DNA of 64,000 nt from Shimia sp965227725 (lineage in GTDB: Bacteria; Pseudomonadota; Alphaproteobacteria; Rhodobacterales; Rhodobacteraceae): positions 434,001 to 498,000 of the forward strand of contig NZ_CBDDGH010000005.1 in NCBI RefSeq assembly GCF_965227725.1. The letters are read 5' to 3'. The notes below the pieces were generated by a model. It had not been told where the DNA came from and made no database searches. It worked only from the letters and a program-made list of their open reading frames with translations. Numbering within the stretch: position 1 is the stretch's first letter; each line of letters opens with the position of its first letter. Of the stretch, positions 9,901 to 18,599 are shown one piece after another. The position numbers and the translations under genes are program-made.

Positions 9901-10799
9901 GCCTTGATCTGCTCTACCGTGTCGATGATGTTGTAGCCTTTGCCCTTCACAATCTGCAAAGCCACGGTCTTTTCACCGTCAAAACGCGCGGTGCCTGCAC
10001 GGTCTTCAAAGGTGAAGTTGATCTCGGCCAGATCGCCAAGCGTGATCACGCGGTCGCCGTTGGTTTTGACGGGCAGGGCGTAGATGTCTTGCACCCCGTC
10101 AAAGGAGGAGGGGATCTTTACAGAGAAGGTGCCTTGCGCTGTTTCCACTTCACCGGCGGCAATCAACTGGTTGTTGTTGCGCACCACATTGATCACTTCA
10201 ACGGCGGTGATGTTGTAGGATTCAAGGCGCAGCGGGTCGATCACCACTTCAACCATTTCATCACGGTTGCCCGCAATCGGCGCTTCCAGTACCGCGTCAA
10301 TCGCTTCAAATTCGTCCTGCAAGTCTTTGGCAAGGCGGGCCATTGTGCGTTCCGGCACATCGCCGGTGAGGTTCACAATCACAATCGGGAACTCAGAGAA
10401 GTTGATCTCTGTGATGGTGTATTGCTCCGCCCCATCCGGGAAGTTGGCCTGCGCCGTGTTCATCGCATCGCGAACATCGGCAATGGTGGCGCTCTTGTCC
10501 CAGCCAAACTCGAATTCCAGCAGCAGCGAGGCGTGGTTTTCCGACGCGATGCCGGTCATCTGGTCCAGACCGTCCAGATCAACCGCCTCGGTCTCCATCG
10601 GTTTGACCAGCAGGCTTTCGGCATCTTCGGCAGAAATCCCGGGAAAGCTCACCGAGACATAGAGGATCGGGATGTCGATATCCGGCTCACCTTCCTTGGG
10701 AAGGCTGGCATAAGAAAATGCCCCCACCACCAGTGAAATCGCGATGAAGGCAAGGATCATTCGGGCCCGTTCAGAGGCCCATGTGATGGCGCCGGTCAT
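6939..10799 (-). CDS. RND efflux pump inner-membrane permease (AcrB/HAE superfamily)
   Basis: This 1286-residue protein has the classical duplicated RND plan: a TM helix at the N terminus, a periplasmic porter loop, a cluster of TM helices around residues 340-600, a second large periplasmic loop, and a second TM cluster near 1000-1190. The N-terminal sequence (PKEGEPDIDIPILYVSVSFPG) and the TM4 region (GMLVDGAIVVVEYADK) are typical. It is about 240 residues longer than AcrB because of a longer middle region and a charged C-terminal tail. It uses the proton gradient to export hydrophobic compounds together with the adaptor encoded immediately upstream, whose stop overlaps its start by one base. 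No outer-membrane channel gene is adjacent. The substrate cannot be predicted. Confidence 0.92.
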   Translation of the reverse strand: MTGAITWASERARMILAFIAISLVVGAFSYASLPKEGEPDIDIPILYVSVSFPGISAEDAESLLVKPMETEAVDLDGLDQMTGIASENHASLLLEFEFGWDKSATIADVRDAMNTAQANFPDGAEQYTITEINFSEFPIVIVNLTGDVPERTMARLAKDLQDEFEAIDAVLEAPIAGNRDEMVEVVIDPLRLESYNITAVEVINVVRNNNQLIAAGEVETAQGTFSVKIPSSFDGVQDIYALPVKTNGDRVITLGDLAEINFTFEDRAGTARFDGEKTVALQIVKGKGYNIIDTVEQIKATLAEAQESWPEELKAAVEVGTSNDQSRTVGSMVRQLEGSVLTAVALVMIVILAALGSRAAMLVGFAIPASFLLCFAFLALMGVTISNMVMFGLILAVGMLVDGAIVVVEYADKRIKEGTGPMHAYVEAAQRMFWPIISSTATTLCAFLPMLFWPGVPGEFMGMLPVTMIFVLSASLLVALIYLPVVGGISGRMSRMFSHASDVLRARLPWVVRAALVPVALLGMFSGVMQMLNPGYLMPADSSGMAPLLVGGVLFVVSAFAASITLSAAELQFKRRSVKSGYRLNPFGHLIRFIVGNPIMPIVSIIAVIFTVVSVITYFGENNNGVEFFVETEPEQASAFVRARGNLSLPEKDAMVRAAEEIIMAHPAVRNVFSFAGEGGLDTGGPGGGENTPPDTIGQVQFEIIAWEERPTVREEWFFGLLEREVTAPAYGGNRVLDELNAELATLPGFFVETKPIEQGPGSGKPIHLRLRGDGWDGLNAAALAARDTFEATPGLTLVEDTLPLPGIDWQIDVDVEKAGRYGADVATVGAMVQLVTRGILLDTMRVDSSDEEIEIRLRLPENDRVLSTLDSIKVRTNEGLVPLSNFITRTPVPKRASISRIDQERFYDVKADIETGLIKLETEDADSSVAQALVRELAEGASATGDVVTAATGERYEIHTLLAAQTVNDVQAALDADARKVPVTPTERIAELTKWLETSPFDSSVSWEWTGDQEEQEESGAFLTSAFSAALGLMFVILLAQFNSFYNSVLVLLAVVLSTAGVLVGMLVMDQTFSIIMTGTGIVALAGIVVNNNIVLIDTYQEYSQYMPRIEAIVRTAQSRIRPVLLTTITTMAGLAPMMFGLSLDFINGGYSIDSPTSLWWKQLATAVVFGLGIATVLTLVFTPSMLALRVWAGTYFGWMMRLLARLSFGRASRAGQDWALRREARKVRHPLIIWDEDGLTAEVEEVHADKMDPAALAPEVEAPRVGEKKAANDDPDPSGVQAAE

Positions 10800-12082
10800 C
10801 AGTTCAGCTCCCGGATTGTTGGGGTCACCTGCACGCCGGTGGTGACAAATTCCTGGCCAACGACGATCACATCCGCCATCTCCGGCAGGCCGCCAAGCCA
10901 GACACCCGAGGTGCTGTCGCGCAGGATTTCTGTGGCGGCAAAGAAGACCTTGTCGTCTTCATCCACCAGCCGCACGCCCAGCGTGCCTTCGTCGTTCAGG
11001 GTCAGTGCGGATTGCGGGAGGAGGTGTGCTGCGGCGCCATCTGCGGAGATCGCAATCTCTGCGGTCTGGCCGTCGCGGATGCTGAGATCGGGGTTGGGGA
11101 CGGAGATTTCCACACGGAAGGTTCGGGTGGTTTCATCCGCGGAGCGTGACACAAAAGTCACCTGACCGGAGACCTCTTGGCCGGTGGTCAGCCGTGCGCC
11201 TGCCAGCGCGCCCTCGTAGACGCGTGCAATTTCTGTCTCTGGCACAAAGCCGACGATCCGGATCGGGTCCAGACGCAGGACGGTGCCGCAAAGGCTGCCC
11301 TGCTGCATCAGGCTACCCAATTCGGCGGTTTTGCTTTCCAGAAGACCGTCAAACGGGGCCTTGATGGTCAGGCGCTCGATTTCCTTCTCTGCAGCGGCGA
11401 CCAGAGCCATGGCCGATTCGATGCCTGCTTGGGTCGACTCAAGGCCGGAGGTTGCGGATTGAACTGCTGCCTCAGCAGCCCGCACACCTGCCGCCGCGCT
11501 GGCCACGCGGGTGGAAGAGGCAAAGCCGCCTTCAGAAAGCTTGCGTGCCGCGTTGTCGTTGATCAGGGCCTCTTCAAGCCGCGCCTCGGCTTCGATTTTC
11601 GCCGCCGCTGCGCTTGGGATTCGGGCCTTGGCCTCACTCAGCCGTGCGCGGGCTTCCGCCAGTACGGCCTCGCGTGTGCCCACATCGAGGCGGCAGAGCT
11701 GTTGGCCAGCAGTGACGTGCTCGCCGCGCCGCAGCGGTTCAGAGATCACCAGCCCGCTGGTTTCAGCACGCACTTCGACCTCACGGTCCGCTTCGGTCTG
11801 TCCTCTGAGGATCACGGCGCTGTCGATCTCGCGCGCCACACTTTGCAGGACCACCACGCGGATCAGATCCTCGGATGGTTCAGCATCGGTCGAAGCGGGA
11901 ACGTCCGTATTATCAGCGGCTTGCGCGGGCGAACTTGCAGCGGCTTCGGTATCTGTTGGAACATCTGTGGCGGTGTCTGCGGCATCACCGCTGGCAAAGG
12001 CCAAAAGACGCTCGCGCTCGACCACGATCATGAAAAGAAAACCGGTGACCAAAATCGCAGTGAGGAACGGAATAAGTCGCAT
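10799..12082 (-). CDS. RND efflux periplasmic adaptor (membrane fusion protein)
   Basis: The 427-residue protein starts with a signal anchor (residues 3-20), then a variable acidic stretch. The lipoyl half-motif, a long alpha-helical hairpin (about 140-260, rich in A, E and R heptads), the second lipoyl half and a beta-barrel domain (from 270) follow. This is the HlyD/AcrA adaptor layout that bridges the inner-membrane pump to an outer-membrane channel. It is the first gene of a two-gene minus-strand operon with the RND permease. Confidence 0.92.
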   Translation of the reverse strand: MRLIPFLTAILVTGFLFMIVVERERLLAFASGDAADTATDVPTDTEAAASSPAQAADNTDVPASTDAEPSEDLIRVVVLQSVAREIDSAVILRGQTEADREVEVRAETSGLVISEPLRRGEHVTAGQQLCRLDVGTREAVLAEARARLSEAKARIPSAAAAKIEAEARLEEALINDNAARKLSEGGFASSTRVASAAAGVRAAEAAVQSATSGLESTQAGIESAMALVAAAEKEIERLTIKAPFDGLLESKTAELGSLMQQGSLCGTVLRLDPIRIVGFVPETEIARVYEGALAGARLTTGQEVSGQVTFVSRSADETTRTFRVEISVPNPDLSIRDGQTAEIAISADGAAAHLLPQSALTLNDEGTLGVRLVDEDDKVFFAATEILRDSTSGVWLGGLPEMADVIVVGQEFVTTGVQVTPTIRELN

Positions 12083-12181
12083 CTGCTGTTCCCTGTAGGT
12101 TTATTGGAGCGCGGAGCGCACGAAATAGTGAAGGTTATATTGGCGCTTCTGCTTATAGAAACAACCGGTAGTACGCCATTT

Positions 12182-12197
12182 TGAACTCATCAGTTCA
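12182..12197. promoter_or_regulatory. Inverted repeat in the RND operon promoter region
   Basis: TGAACT-catc-AGTTCA is a perfect 6-base inverted repeat located 100 bases before the adaptor gene, in the 225-base space shared with the divergent yfgM-like gene. Its form fits a repressor operator such as those bound by TetR-type efflux regulators. No regulator gene is adjacent, so this is only a candidate. Confidence 0.4.
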
Positions 12198-12307
12198 GAA
12201 AATGTCAACCTGATGAAAATTCAGTGATGATTTGCGCAAGCTCCGCCCAGCTCTTGGCACTTTGAAAACAAACCGATAAGACAGAGCGAACGAATAGGAG
12301 AGCAGGC

Positions 12308-12988
12308 GTGAGCAACACCGACAGTTTCATCGAAGAAGTCACCGAAGAAGTCCGTCGGGACCGCCTGTTTGGCCTGATGCGCCGCTATGGCTGGATCGCG
12401 GTTTTGCTGGTGATTGCCATCGTTGGTGCGGCTGCTGCAAATGAAGTACGCAAAGGCAACGCCCGCGACGCGGCGCAGGATTCCGGTGATGCAATCATCA
12501 AAGCGGTGTCCTCAAGCGATACGGAAGCGCGGGTGGATGCTCTGGCCGATCTGAAAACTGAGTCGCCTGATGCGCAGGTGGTCTCTGATATGTTGCTGGC
12601 CGCACATCAGCTTGAGCTTGGCGCAGGCACAGACGCGTCTGAAACATTGGAAGGCATCGCAACCAGCGGGTTGGATATGCCGGAAATCTACCGTCAGATT
12701 GCAGCCTTCAAGGCGGTACTGGCTGAGGGCAAAGACACACCGGCAGCGGAGCGTCGTCTGGCACTCGAGAGCCTTGCCACACCGGGCGCACCATTGGCGC
12801 TTTTGGCGCGTGAGCAGCTTGCGCTTCTGACTTTGGAAGAAGGGGACGCGGAAGGTGCGATCACCCAGTTGCAGGATTTGATTCAGGACGCCGCAGTGAC
12901 AGCAGGCTTGCGCAACCGCGCGGCTCAGTTAATTGTGGCTCTTGGCGGAACACCGGCTGAAACCAACGGACTGGTGGTTGGTCAGTAA
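12308..12988 (+). CDS. YfgM-like membrane-anchored tetratricopeptide protein
   Basis: The 226-residue protein has a cytoplasmic N-terminal tail (VTEEVRRDRLFGLMRRYGW), one TM helix at about 33-46, and a periplasmic helical repeat domain. This matches the YfgM family (ancillary SecYEG translocon/BamB-associated chaperone). As in many proteobacteria it lies directly upstream of a BamB-like lipoprotein gene and then der, with 26 bases between stop and start. The start has AGGAGAGCAGGC upstream of GTG or ATG options; GTG at 12308 is used here. Its role in periplasmic protein quality control is inferred from the family. Confidence 0.82.
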   Translation: MSNTDSFIEEVTEEVRRDRLFGLMRRYGWIAVLLVIAIVGAAAANEVRKGNARDAAQDSGDAIIKAVSSSDTEARVDALADLKTESPDAQVVSDMLLAAHQLELGAGTDASETLEGIATSGLDMPEIYRQIAAFKAVLAEGKDTPAAERRLALESLATPGAPLALLAREQLALLTLEEGDAEGAITQLQDLIQDAAVTAGLRNRAAQLIVALGGTPAETNGLVVGQ

Positions 12989-13014
12989 CCTGACCGCAAA
13001 AGGACGATAACGGG

Positions 13015-14331
13015 GTGGGGGCCTGTTCAGTGACACGTAAGACTTTGATGCTGGCAGCGGTGGCCACTGCAGCGCTACTCACAGCCTGCGCCGAACCAGA
13101 AGTCATTCTGCCTGGTGCGCGTGAAGATCTGGTTGCACAGCCAGAGGTGCCTGAAAACCAGAGCCCGGCGATCAACCTGCCGTCGCAGGTGCAGAACGCC
13201 AGCTGGACCCACCGCATTGGCTCGCCCAAGTATCGCACCGCCAATGCGGCGCTGTCCGCGCGTCCAAGCGTGGCTTGGACGGCCTCCATCGGCAAAGGTG
13301 AGTCGCGCAAGACCCGCATCACCGCTGATCCGGTTGTGGCGGAGGGGCGCATCTTCACCGTGGATGCCGAGGCGACCATCAGCGCGACCTCAACTTCCGG
13401 CGAGACCCTGTGGAGCCGTGATCTGACCTCACCGCAGGACAAGACCGGGCAGGCGTCAACCGGCGGTTTGGCCTATGGCGATGGCAAAGTTTTTGTCACC
13501 ACCGGGTTTGGCGCATTGACCGCGCTCGATCCTGCAACCGGTGCTGTACTTTGGGAGCAGAAGCTTCAGGCGGTCGGCAGCGGTACACCTACCGTTTATG
13601 ACGGGCTGGTTTATGTGGTCTCCGGCGACGCCACCGGCTGGGCGCTGGAAACCGACACAGGCCGCGTGGCCTGGCAGCTCGTGTCGCTGCCCAATGTGCA
13701 GAACGTGCAAAGCCCTGCCGCGCCAGCAGTAACAGATCGTCTTGTGCTCTTCCCTTATGGCTCCGGTGAAATTCAGGCGGCTTTCCGTCGCGGCGGAGTG
13801 TCGCGTTGGTCTGCAGGCCTGTCAGATGTGCGCCCGGGCCGCTCGGTCAACACGGTTGGCGATATTTCCAGTGATCCTGTGGTGGTCGGCAACACTGCCT
13901 ATGTGGCCAACCATTCTGGCCGTATGGCGGCCTTTGACATGGAAACCGGCCAGCGTAACTGGACCGCCGATCATGGCGCGCTCAGCCCGGTGTTCCCGGC
14001 TGGGGGATCGCTGTTCTTTGTGTCTGAGCGCAATGTACTGCTGCGCATCAATGCGCGGGATGGCAGCCGGATCTGGGGCGTGCAATTGCCGCAGTTTGTG
14101 AAAGACAAGCCGCGCAAGCAATCGACGTTGCATGTCCACTATGGCCCCATTCTTGCAGGTGGTCAGCTGGTGGTGGCCTCATCGGACGACAAGATCCGTT
14201 TCTACAATCCGCAGGACGGCGCCCTGACAAACACCGTTGATCTGCCCCATGGCGCGGCCACAAACCCGATTGTGGCGGGTGGCGTGCTCTATGTGGTGAA
14301 TCGCAAAGGTGAATTGTACGCTTTCCGTTGA
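13015..14331 (+). CDS. BamB-like PQQ-repeat beta-propeller lipoprotein
   Basis: A signal peptide ending in the lipobox LLTAC is followed by an eight-bladed propeller with repeated tryptophan-docking motifs such as AYGDGKVFV, ALDPATGAVLWEQ and DMETGQRNW. This is the architecture of BamB, the scaffold lipoprotein of the outer-membrane protein assembly complex. Either GTG at 13015 or GTG at 13030 could be the start; the second gives a more standard 20-residue signal peptide. It sits between the yfgM-like gene and der, an arrangement known from E. coli as yfgM-bamB-der. Confidence 0.88.
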   Translation: MGACSVTRKTLMLAAVATAALLTACAEPEVILPGAREDLVAQPEVPENQSPAINLPSQVQNASWTHRIGSPKYRTANAALSARPSVAWTASIGKGESRKTRITADPVVAEGRIFTVDAEATISATSTSGETLWSRDLTSPQDKTGQASTGGLAYGDGKVFVTTGFGALTALDPATGAVLWEQKLQAVGSGTPTVYDGLVYVVSGDATGWALETDTGRVAWQLVSLPNVQNVQSPAAPAVTDRLVLFPYGSGEIQAAFRRGGVSRWSAGLSDVRPGRSVNTVGDISSDPVVVGNTAYVANHSGRMAAFDMETGQRNWTADHGALSPVFPAGGSLFFVSERNVLLRINARDGSRIWGVQLPQFVKDKPRKQSTLHVHYGPILAGGQLVVASSDDKIRFYNPQDGALTNTVDLPHGAATNPIVAGGVLYVVNRKGELYAFR

Positions 14332-14379
14332 CGCAATAATGGTATATCGGAGCGACTTCAGACGTTCCGGAGATCTGTC

Positions 14380-15870
14380 ATGAGTTTCACGCTCGCCATT
14401 GTGGGCCGCCCAAACGTGGGCAAATCCACCCTGTTCAATCGCCTTGTCGGCAAAAAACTCGCGCTGGTGGATGACCAGCCCGGGGTGACGCGCGACTTGC
14501 GTGAAGGCGATGCCAAACTTGCCGATCTGCGGTTTACCGCGATTGACACGGCGGGTCTGGAAGATGCCACCGATGACAGTCTTGAAGGGCGCATGCGCCG
14601 CCTGACGGAACGCGCGGTGGATATGGCTGATATCTGCCTCTTCATGATTGATGCGCGGGCAGGGGTCACCCCCACCGATATGATCTTTGCCGAAATCCTG
14701 CGCAAACGCGCCGCCCACGTGATCCTTGCTGCCAACAAAGGCGAGGGTGCAGCTGCGGACGCCGGTGTGCTTGAAGCCTATTCCCTGGGTCTTGGTGAGC
14801 CGATCCGCCTGTCGGCAGAACATGGTGAAGGTCTCAACGATCTTTACACCCAGCTCATGCCGCTGGCAGATGAATTTGCCAAACGCGCCAAAGCTTTGGA
14901 TGACGAAGTCGAGACTGATGTGGATCTCGACGAAGACGAAGCGGATGAAGAGATTGATCCTGATGCGCTGCGCCCCTCTCAGATGCTCACCGAGCGCCGG
15001 CCTTTGCAGATCGCCGTTGTGGGCCGTCCGAATGCCGGTAAATCCACGCTGATCAACAAGATCATTGGCGAAGACCGCCTGCTGACCGGCCCGGAAGCCG
15101 GGATCACCCGCGATGCCATCAGCCTGCGTACCACCTGGGACGAGACCCCGATGCGGATCTTTGACACCGCGGGGATGCGCAAAAAGGCCAAGGTGCAGGA
15201 TAAGTTGGAAAAGCTTTCTGTGGGCGACGGTCTGCGCGCGGTGAAATTTGCCGAGGTTGTGGTGGTTCTGCTGGATGCGGCCATTCCGTTTGAGCAACAG
15301 GATCTGCGTATTGCCGACCTTGCGGAGCGCGAGGGTCGCGCGGTGATCGTTGCTGTCAACAAATGGGACGTGGAAGAGCACAAGCAGGAAAAGCTGCGCG
15401 ACCTCAAAGAAGCGTTCAACCGTCTGCTGCCGCAGTTGCGGGGCGCGCCGCTGATCACAGTCTCGGCCAAAACCGGCCGTGGACTGGAGCGTCTGCATGA
15501 CGCCATTCTGGATGCCTATGACACGTGGAACCGCCGCATTCCGACCGCCGCACTCAACCGCTGGCTCGTGGAGATGCTGCAGCAGCACCCGCCACCCGCG
15601 CCGCAGGGCAAGCGCATCAAGCTGCGCTATATGACCCAAGCCAAGACCCGTCCGCCGGGCTTTGTGGTGATGTGCTCCCACCCGGATAAGATCCCTGAGA
15701 GCTATTCTCGTTACCTTATCAATGGTTTGCGGGAGACTTTTGATATGCCCGGCACGCCGATCCGCCTCACCATGCGCGGACAGGGCGACAAGAACCCCTA
15801 TAAGGGCAAGAAAAAATCCACGCCTTCGCGCCTGCGCAAACACATCAAAGGGCGTGGCGCCCCGCACTGA
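14380..15870 (+). CDS. der: Ribosome biogenesis GTPase Der (EngA)
   Basis: Two tandem GTPase domains are visible. The first has GRPNVGKST at 9-17 with DTAGLED as G3, and the second has GRPNAGKST at 215-223 with DTAGMRKK and NKWD. A C-terminal KH-like domain (TAALNRWL...) ends in a basic tail. An acidic linker (about residues 168-200, rich in D and E) separates the GTPase domains, as is common in alphaproteobacteria. Der is essential for assembly of the 50S subunit. At 496 residues the length is normal. A clear terminator follows. Confidence 0.97.
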   Translation: MSFTLAIVGRPNVGKSTLFNRLVGKKLALVDDQPGVTRDLREGDAKLADLRFTAIDTAGLEDATDDSLEGRMRRLTERAVDMADICLFMIDARAGVTPTDMIFAEILRKRAAHVILAANKGEGAAADAGVLEAYSLGLGEPIRLSAEHGEGLNDLYTQLMPLADEFAKRAKALDDEVETDVDLDEDEADEEIDPDALRPSQMLTERRPLQIAVVGRPNAGKSTLINKIIGEDRLLTGPEAGITRDAISLRTTWDETPMRIFDTAGMRKKAKVQDKLEKLSVGDGLRAVKFAEVVVVLLDAAIPFEQQDLRIADLAEREGRAVIVAVNKWDVEEHKQEKLRDLKEAFNRLLPQLRGAPLITVSAKTGRGLERLHDAILDAYDTWNRRIPTAALNRWLVEMLQQHPPPAPQGKRIKLRYMTQAKTRPPGFVVMCSHPDKIPESYSRYLINGLRETFDMPGTPIRLTMRGQGDKNPYKGKKKSTPSRLRKHIKGRGAPH

Positions 15871-15896
15871 GGGTGCAGATCGCAGAACTGATTTGA

Positions 15897-15922
15897 GGGT
15901 CGTCCATTGGGCGGCCCTTTTT
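15897..15922 (+). terminator. Rho-independent terminator after der
   Basis: GGGTCGTCC pairs with GGGCGGCCC (two wobbles) around an ATT loop and is followed by TTTTT, 26 bases after the der stop. Confidence 0.85.
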
Positions 15923-16105
15923 GCTGAAATGACAGGCAAGGCCTTGCCACATCAGCAGCTTTTGGCGACCCCGCACGTTGCCGAAGGTCAATTTCGCGTT
16001 ATAGTTGGTGAAGTTGAGCCAATTTCTGATTGGTCGCGTATTTGATACAAACCCAGGCCATTTTTCAGGCCAAGGCGGAAATTTATTTGAACAGAGGGGT
16101 TTGCG

Positions 16106-17089
16106 ATGGACATTCGCGAGCGCTTGAAAGGGTATACAATTCAGGATGACCGTATCGGCGCGGTCAGCTTCTTTGGCACCTTTGTTTTCTATTTTGCCAC
16201 CCTGTATCTCGCCATTGCCAATCAGGGCACATGGTATTTTCTGGTGCCGCTGATGGTGGTGAACGGGCTTTCAGCAGTGCGGCTTTATGTGTTGCAGCAT
16301 GACACGGGCCATGCCTCGCTGTTCAAAAGCCGCAAGCACAATGATTGGGCCGGGGAGGCGCTGTCTGTGGTAACTTTCGCGCCCTATGCGGCGATGCGGC
16401 ACAACCACAATATGCACCATTCGCACCTGGGCAATCTGGACCACCGCGACACGGGTGAAATCCACACGATGACCCTGCGCGAGTGGGAGGTGGCTGGGTT
16501 CTGGGAGCGGCTTTACTATCGGCTTTACCGCAATCCTTTTGTGTTGATCCCGTTGGGCAGTCTTTACACCTATTTCATCCGCTACCGCTGGCCCAAAAGC
16601 GCCTCAAGCATGTGGCGCTCTGTGGTGCTGCACAATCTGGTGATCCTTATCTACATGGGCGTGATTGTTGCGCTGGCCGGATGGAACGGGCTGTTCATCT
16701 GGTTCCTCAGTGCGCTCTTTGGCGGCATGGTGGGCGTGTTTATGGTCTACCTTCAGCATAACTTTGAGGACACCTATTGGGACCGGCGTCCGGACCTGGA
16801 CCCGCGTTTGGCGGCGCTGCAGGGGTCGTCTGCGCTGGATCTTGGCTGGTGGATGGATCTGGCCTCCGCCAATATCGCCTATCACGACATCCACCACTTC
16901 AACGCGCGTATCCCGCATTACAATCTGCGCAAATGCCATCAGATGATCCGCGATGAATATGGATTGCCAACGATCAAATGGCCGGAGGCGCTGCGCTCGT
17001 TTTCACTGAAACTTTGGGATGAAGAGGCAGAGCGTCTGGTGCCCTTCCCGAAGAAAGGCGCGACACAAAGCGCGGTGGCGGCGGAGTAG
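16106..17089 (+). CDS. Membrane fatty acid desaturase
   Basis: This 327-residue protein has the three histidine boxes of the membrane di-iron desaturases: HDTGH at 65-69, HNHNMHH at 99-105 and HDIHH at 260-264. They are separated by hydrophobic segments that would form four TM helices. It introduces a cis double bond into acyl chains of membrane lipids. The box pattern is closest to the acyl-lipid (DesA/omega-6) type, but regiospecificity cannot be read from sequence. The gene is monocistronic between two terminators. Confidence 0.9.
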   Translation: MDIRERLKGYTIQDDRIGAVSFFGTFVFYFATLYLAIANQGTWYFLVPLMVVNGLSAVRLYVLQHDTGHASLFKSRKHNDWAGEALSVVTFAPYAAMRHNHNMHHSHLGNLDHRDTGEIHTMTLREWEVAGFWERLYYRLYRNPFVLIPLGSLYTYFIRYRWPKSASSMWRSVVLHNLVILIYMGVIVALAGWNGLFIWFLSALFGGMVGVFMVYLQHNFEDTYWDRRPDLDPRLAALQGSSALDLGWWMDLASANIAYHDIHHFNARIPHYNLRKCHQMIRDEYGLPTIKWPEALRSFSLKLWDEEAERLVPFPKKGATQSAVAAE

Positions 17090-17171
17090 GCCATATGTAG
17101 GGGAGGGAGGGGCCAGCCCCTCTTGCCCTCACGGGCAATTCACCCCGGGATATTTGACGAATGAGAAGAAA

Positions 17172-17206
17172 AAGCGCGGCCACCGAGGAGTGTCGGGGCC
17201 GCGCTT
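17172..17206. terminator. Bidirectional terminator between desaturase and serS
   Basis: AAGCGCGGCC at 17172-17181 pairs with GGCCGCGCTT at 17197-17206, with an inner CCGA/TCGG stem. A-rich sequence on the left and AATTTT on the right allow it to work for both converging genes. Confidence 0.8.
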
Positions 17207-17229
17207 AATTTTGTCTATCTGGTCCGGTG

Positions 17230-18522
17230 TTAGGCCAGTTTGCCTTCTGCGGTCAGAACGGTTTTGCCACCCAGATAGGGGGCAAGCACCTCTGGCAGCA
17301 CCACAGAACCGTCAGCCTGCTGGCCGTTTTCCAGAACCGCGATCAGGCAGCGGCCGACCGCAAGGCCGGAGCCGTTGAGTGTGTGCACATATTCCGGCTT
17401 GCCGCCATCGGCGGGACGGAAACGGGCGTTCATGCGGCGGGCCTGAAAGGCGCCGGTGGTGGAGACAGAGCTGATCTCGCGGTAGGTGTCCTGACCCGGA
17501 ATCCATGCCTCGATGTCATAGGTGCGGCGCGCGCCAAAGCCCATGTCGCCGGTGCAGAGCACCACGGTGCGATAGGGCACACCGAGTTTTTCCAGCAGAC
17601 CTTCGGCGCAGCGCAGCATGCGCTTTTGCTCGTCTTCGCTTTTGTCCGGATGAGTGATGGAGACCATCTCCACCTTTTCAAACTGGTGCTGGCGCAGCAT
17701 GCCGGAGGTGTCCTTGCCCGCGCTGCCCGCTTCCGAGCGGAAACACAGGGTGTGTGCGGTCATGCGGATCGGCAGGGCGCTTTCTTCCAGAATGTCACCG
17801 GCGACCGAATAGGTCAGCGGCACTTCAGAGGTTGGCACCAGCCACCAGCCATTGGTGGTCTGATAGCTGTCTTCGCCAAATTTCGGCAATTTATCCGTGC
17901 CGTACATGGCTTCGTCACGCACCAGAACCGGTGAGTTCACCTCAGTCAGCTCGTTTTTATCCACATGGGTGTCGATCATGAACTGTGCCAGCGCGCGGTG
18001 AATGCGGGCCACCGCGCCTTTGAGCATCACAAAGCGCGCGCCGGAGATTTTCGCGGCGGTTTCAAAATCCATCGCGGCGGCGACGCCTTTGATGTCAAAA
18101 TGCTCGACAGGTTCAAAATTCAACGCGCGTGGGGTGCCCCAGCGGTTCACCTCAACGTTGTCATCCTCATCCGCCCCCTCAGGCACGTCATCGGCGGGCA
18201 GGTTGGCAATGCGCGCCAGCGTGTCGGTCAGCTTGGCGTCAAGCTCCTTGGCTTCGTTCTGCATCGCCGCGACTTCGGATTTCTTCTCACCCACAAGCGC
18301 GCGCAGACGTTCAAACTCGGCCTCGTCCCCTTTGGCTTTGGCGGCACCAACCTCTTTGGCAGCGGCTTTCTGGGCGGCTTGCGCGGCCTCAGCAGCCGCA
18401 ATCTTGGCGCGGCGCTCTTCATCAAGGGCCAGCACGGAGGAGGACATGGCCGCATCCCCACGGCGGGTCAGGGCGGCGTCAAAAGCGGCCGGGTTCTCGC
18501 GGATCGCTTTAATGTCATGCAT
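17230..18522 (-). CDS. serS: Seryl-tRNA synthetase
   Basis: The 430-residue class II synthetase begins with MHDIKAIRENPAAFDAALTRRG. The long N-terminal antiparallel coiled coil (about 28-105, rich in A, E and K) that contacts the tRNA-Ser variable arm follows. Motif 2 (CFRSEAGSAGKDTSGMLRQHQFEKVE) and motif 3 (NGSGLAVGRCLIAVLEN) are intact. It charges tRNA-Ser and tRNA-Sec with serine. Its promoter lies in the 78-base gap before the gene on the right. Confidence 0.97.
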   Translation of the reverse strand: MHDIKAIRENPAAFDAALTRRGDAAMSSSVLALDEERRAKIAAAEAAQAAQKAAAKEVGAAKAKGDEAEFERLRALVGEKKSEVAAMQNEAKELDAKLTDTLARIANLPADDVPEGADEDDNVEVNRWGTPRALNFEPVEHFDIKGVAAAMDFETAAKISGARFVMLKGAVARIHRALAQFMIDTHVDKNELTEVNSPVLVRDEAMYGTDKLPKFGEDSYQTTNGWWLVPTSEVPLTYSVAGDILEESALPIRMTAHTLCFRSEAGSAGKDTSGMLRQHQFEKVEMVSITHPDKSEDEQKRMLRCAEGLLEKLGVPYRTVVLCTGDMGFGARRTYDIEAWIPGQDTYREISSVSTTGAFQARRMNARFRPADGGKPEYVHTLNGSGLAVGRCLIAVLENGQQADGSVVLPEVLAPYLGGKTVLTAEGKLA

Positions 18523-18599
18523 CTCATGTGTCCTTTGATTGTATGTGATTCACAGTGGGGCTTATATGCCGGAGAGGGAGCGTGAGGGGAAGCGTTGTG

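Noticed and set aside
14179..15939. Long open frame on the minus strand opposite der
   Set aside because: It lies entirely over a highly conserved gene and reads as low-information, His/Arg/Gly-rich antisense sequence. Such shadows are common in GC-rich genomes.
15871..16105. Small open frame continuing from der into the intergenic region before the desaturase gene
   Set aside because: It runs through the der terminator and has no ribosome site; I see only the terminator and an unresolved promoter there.
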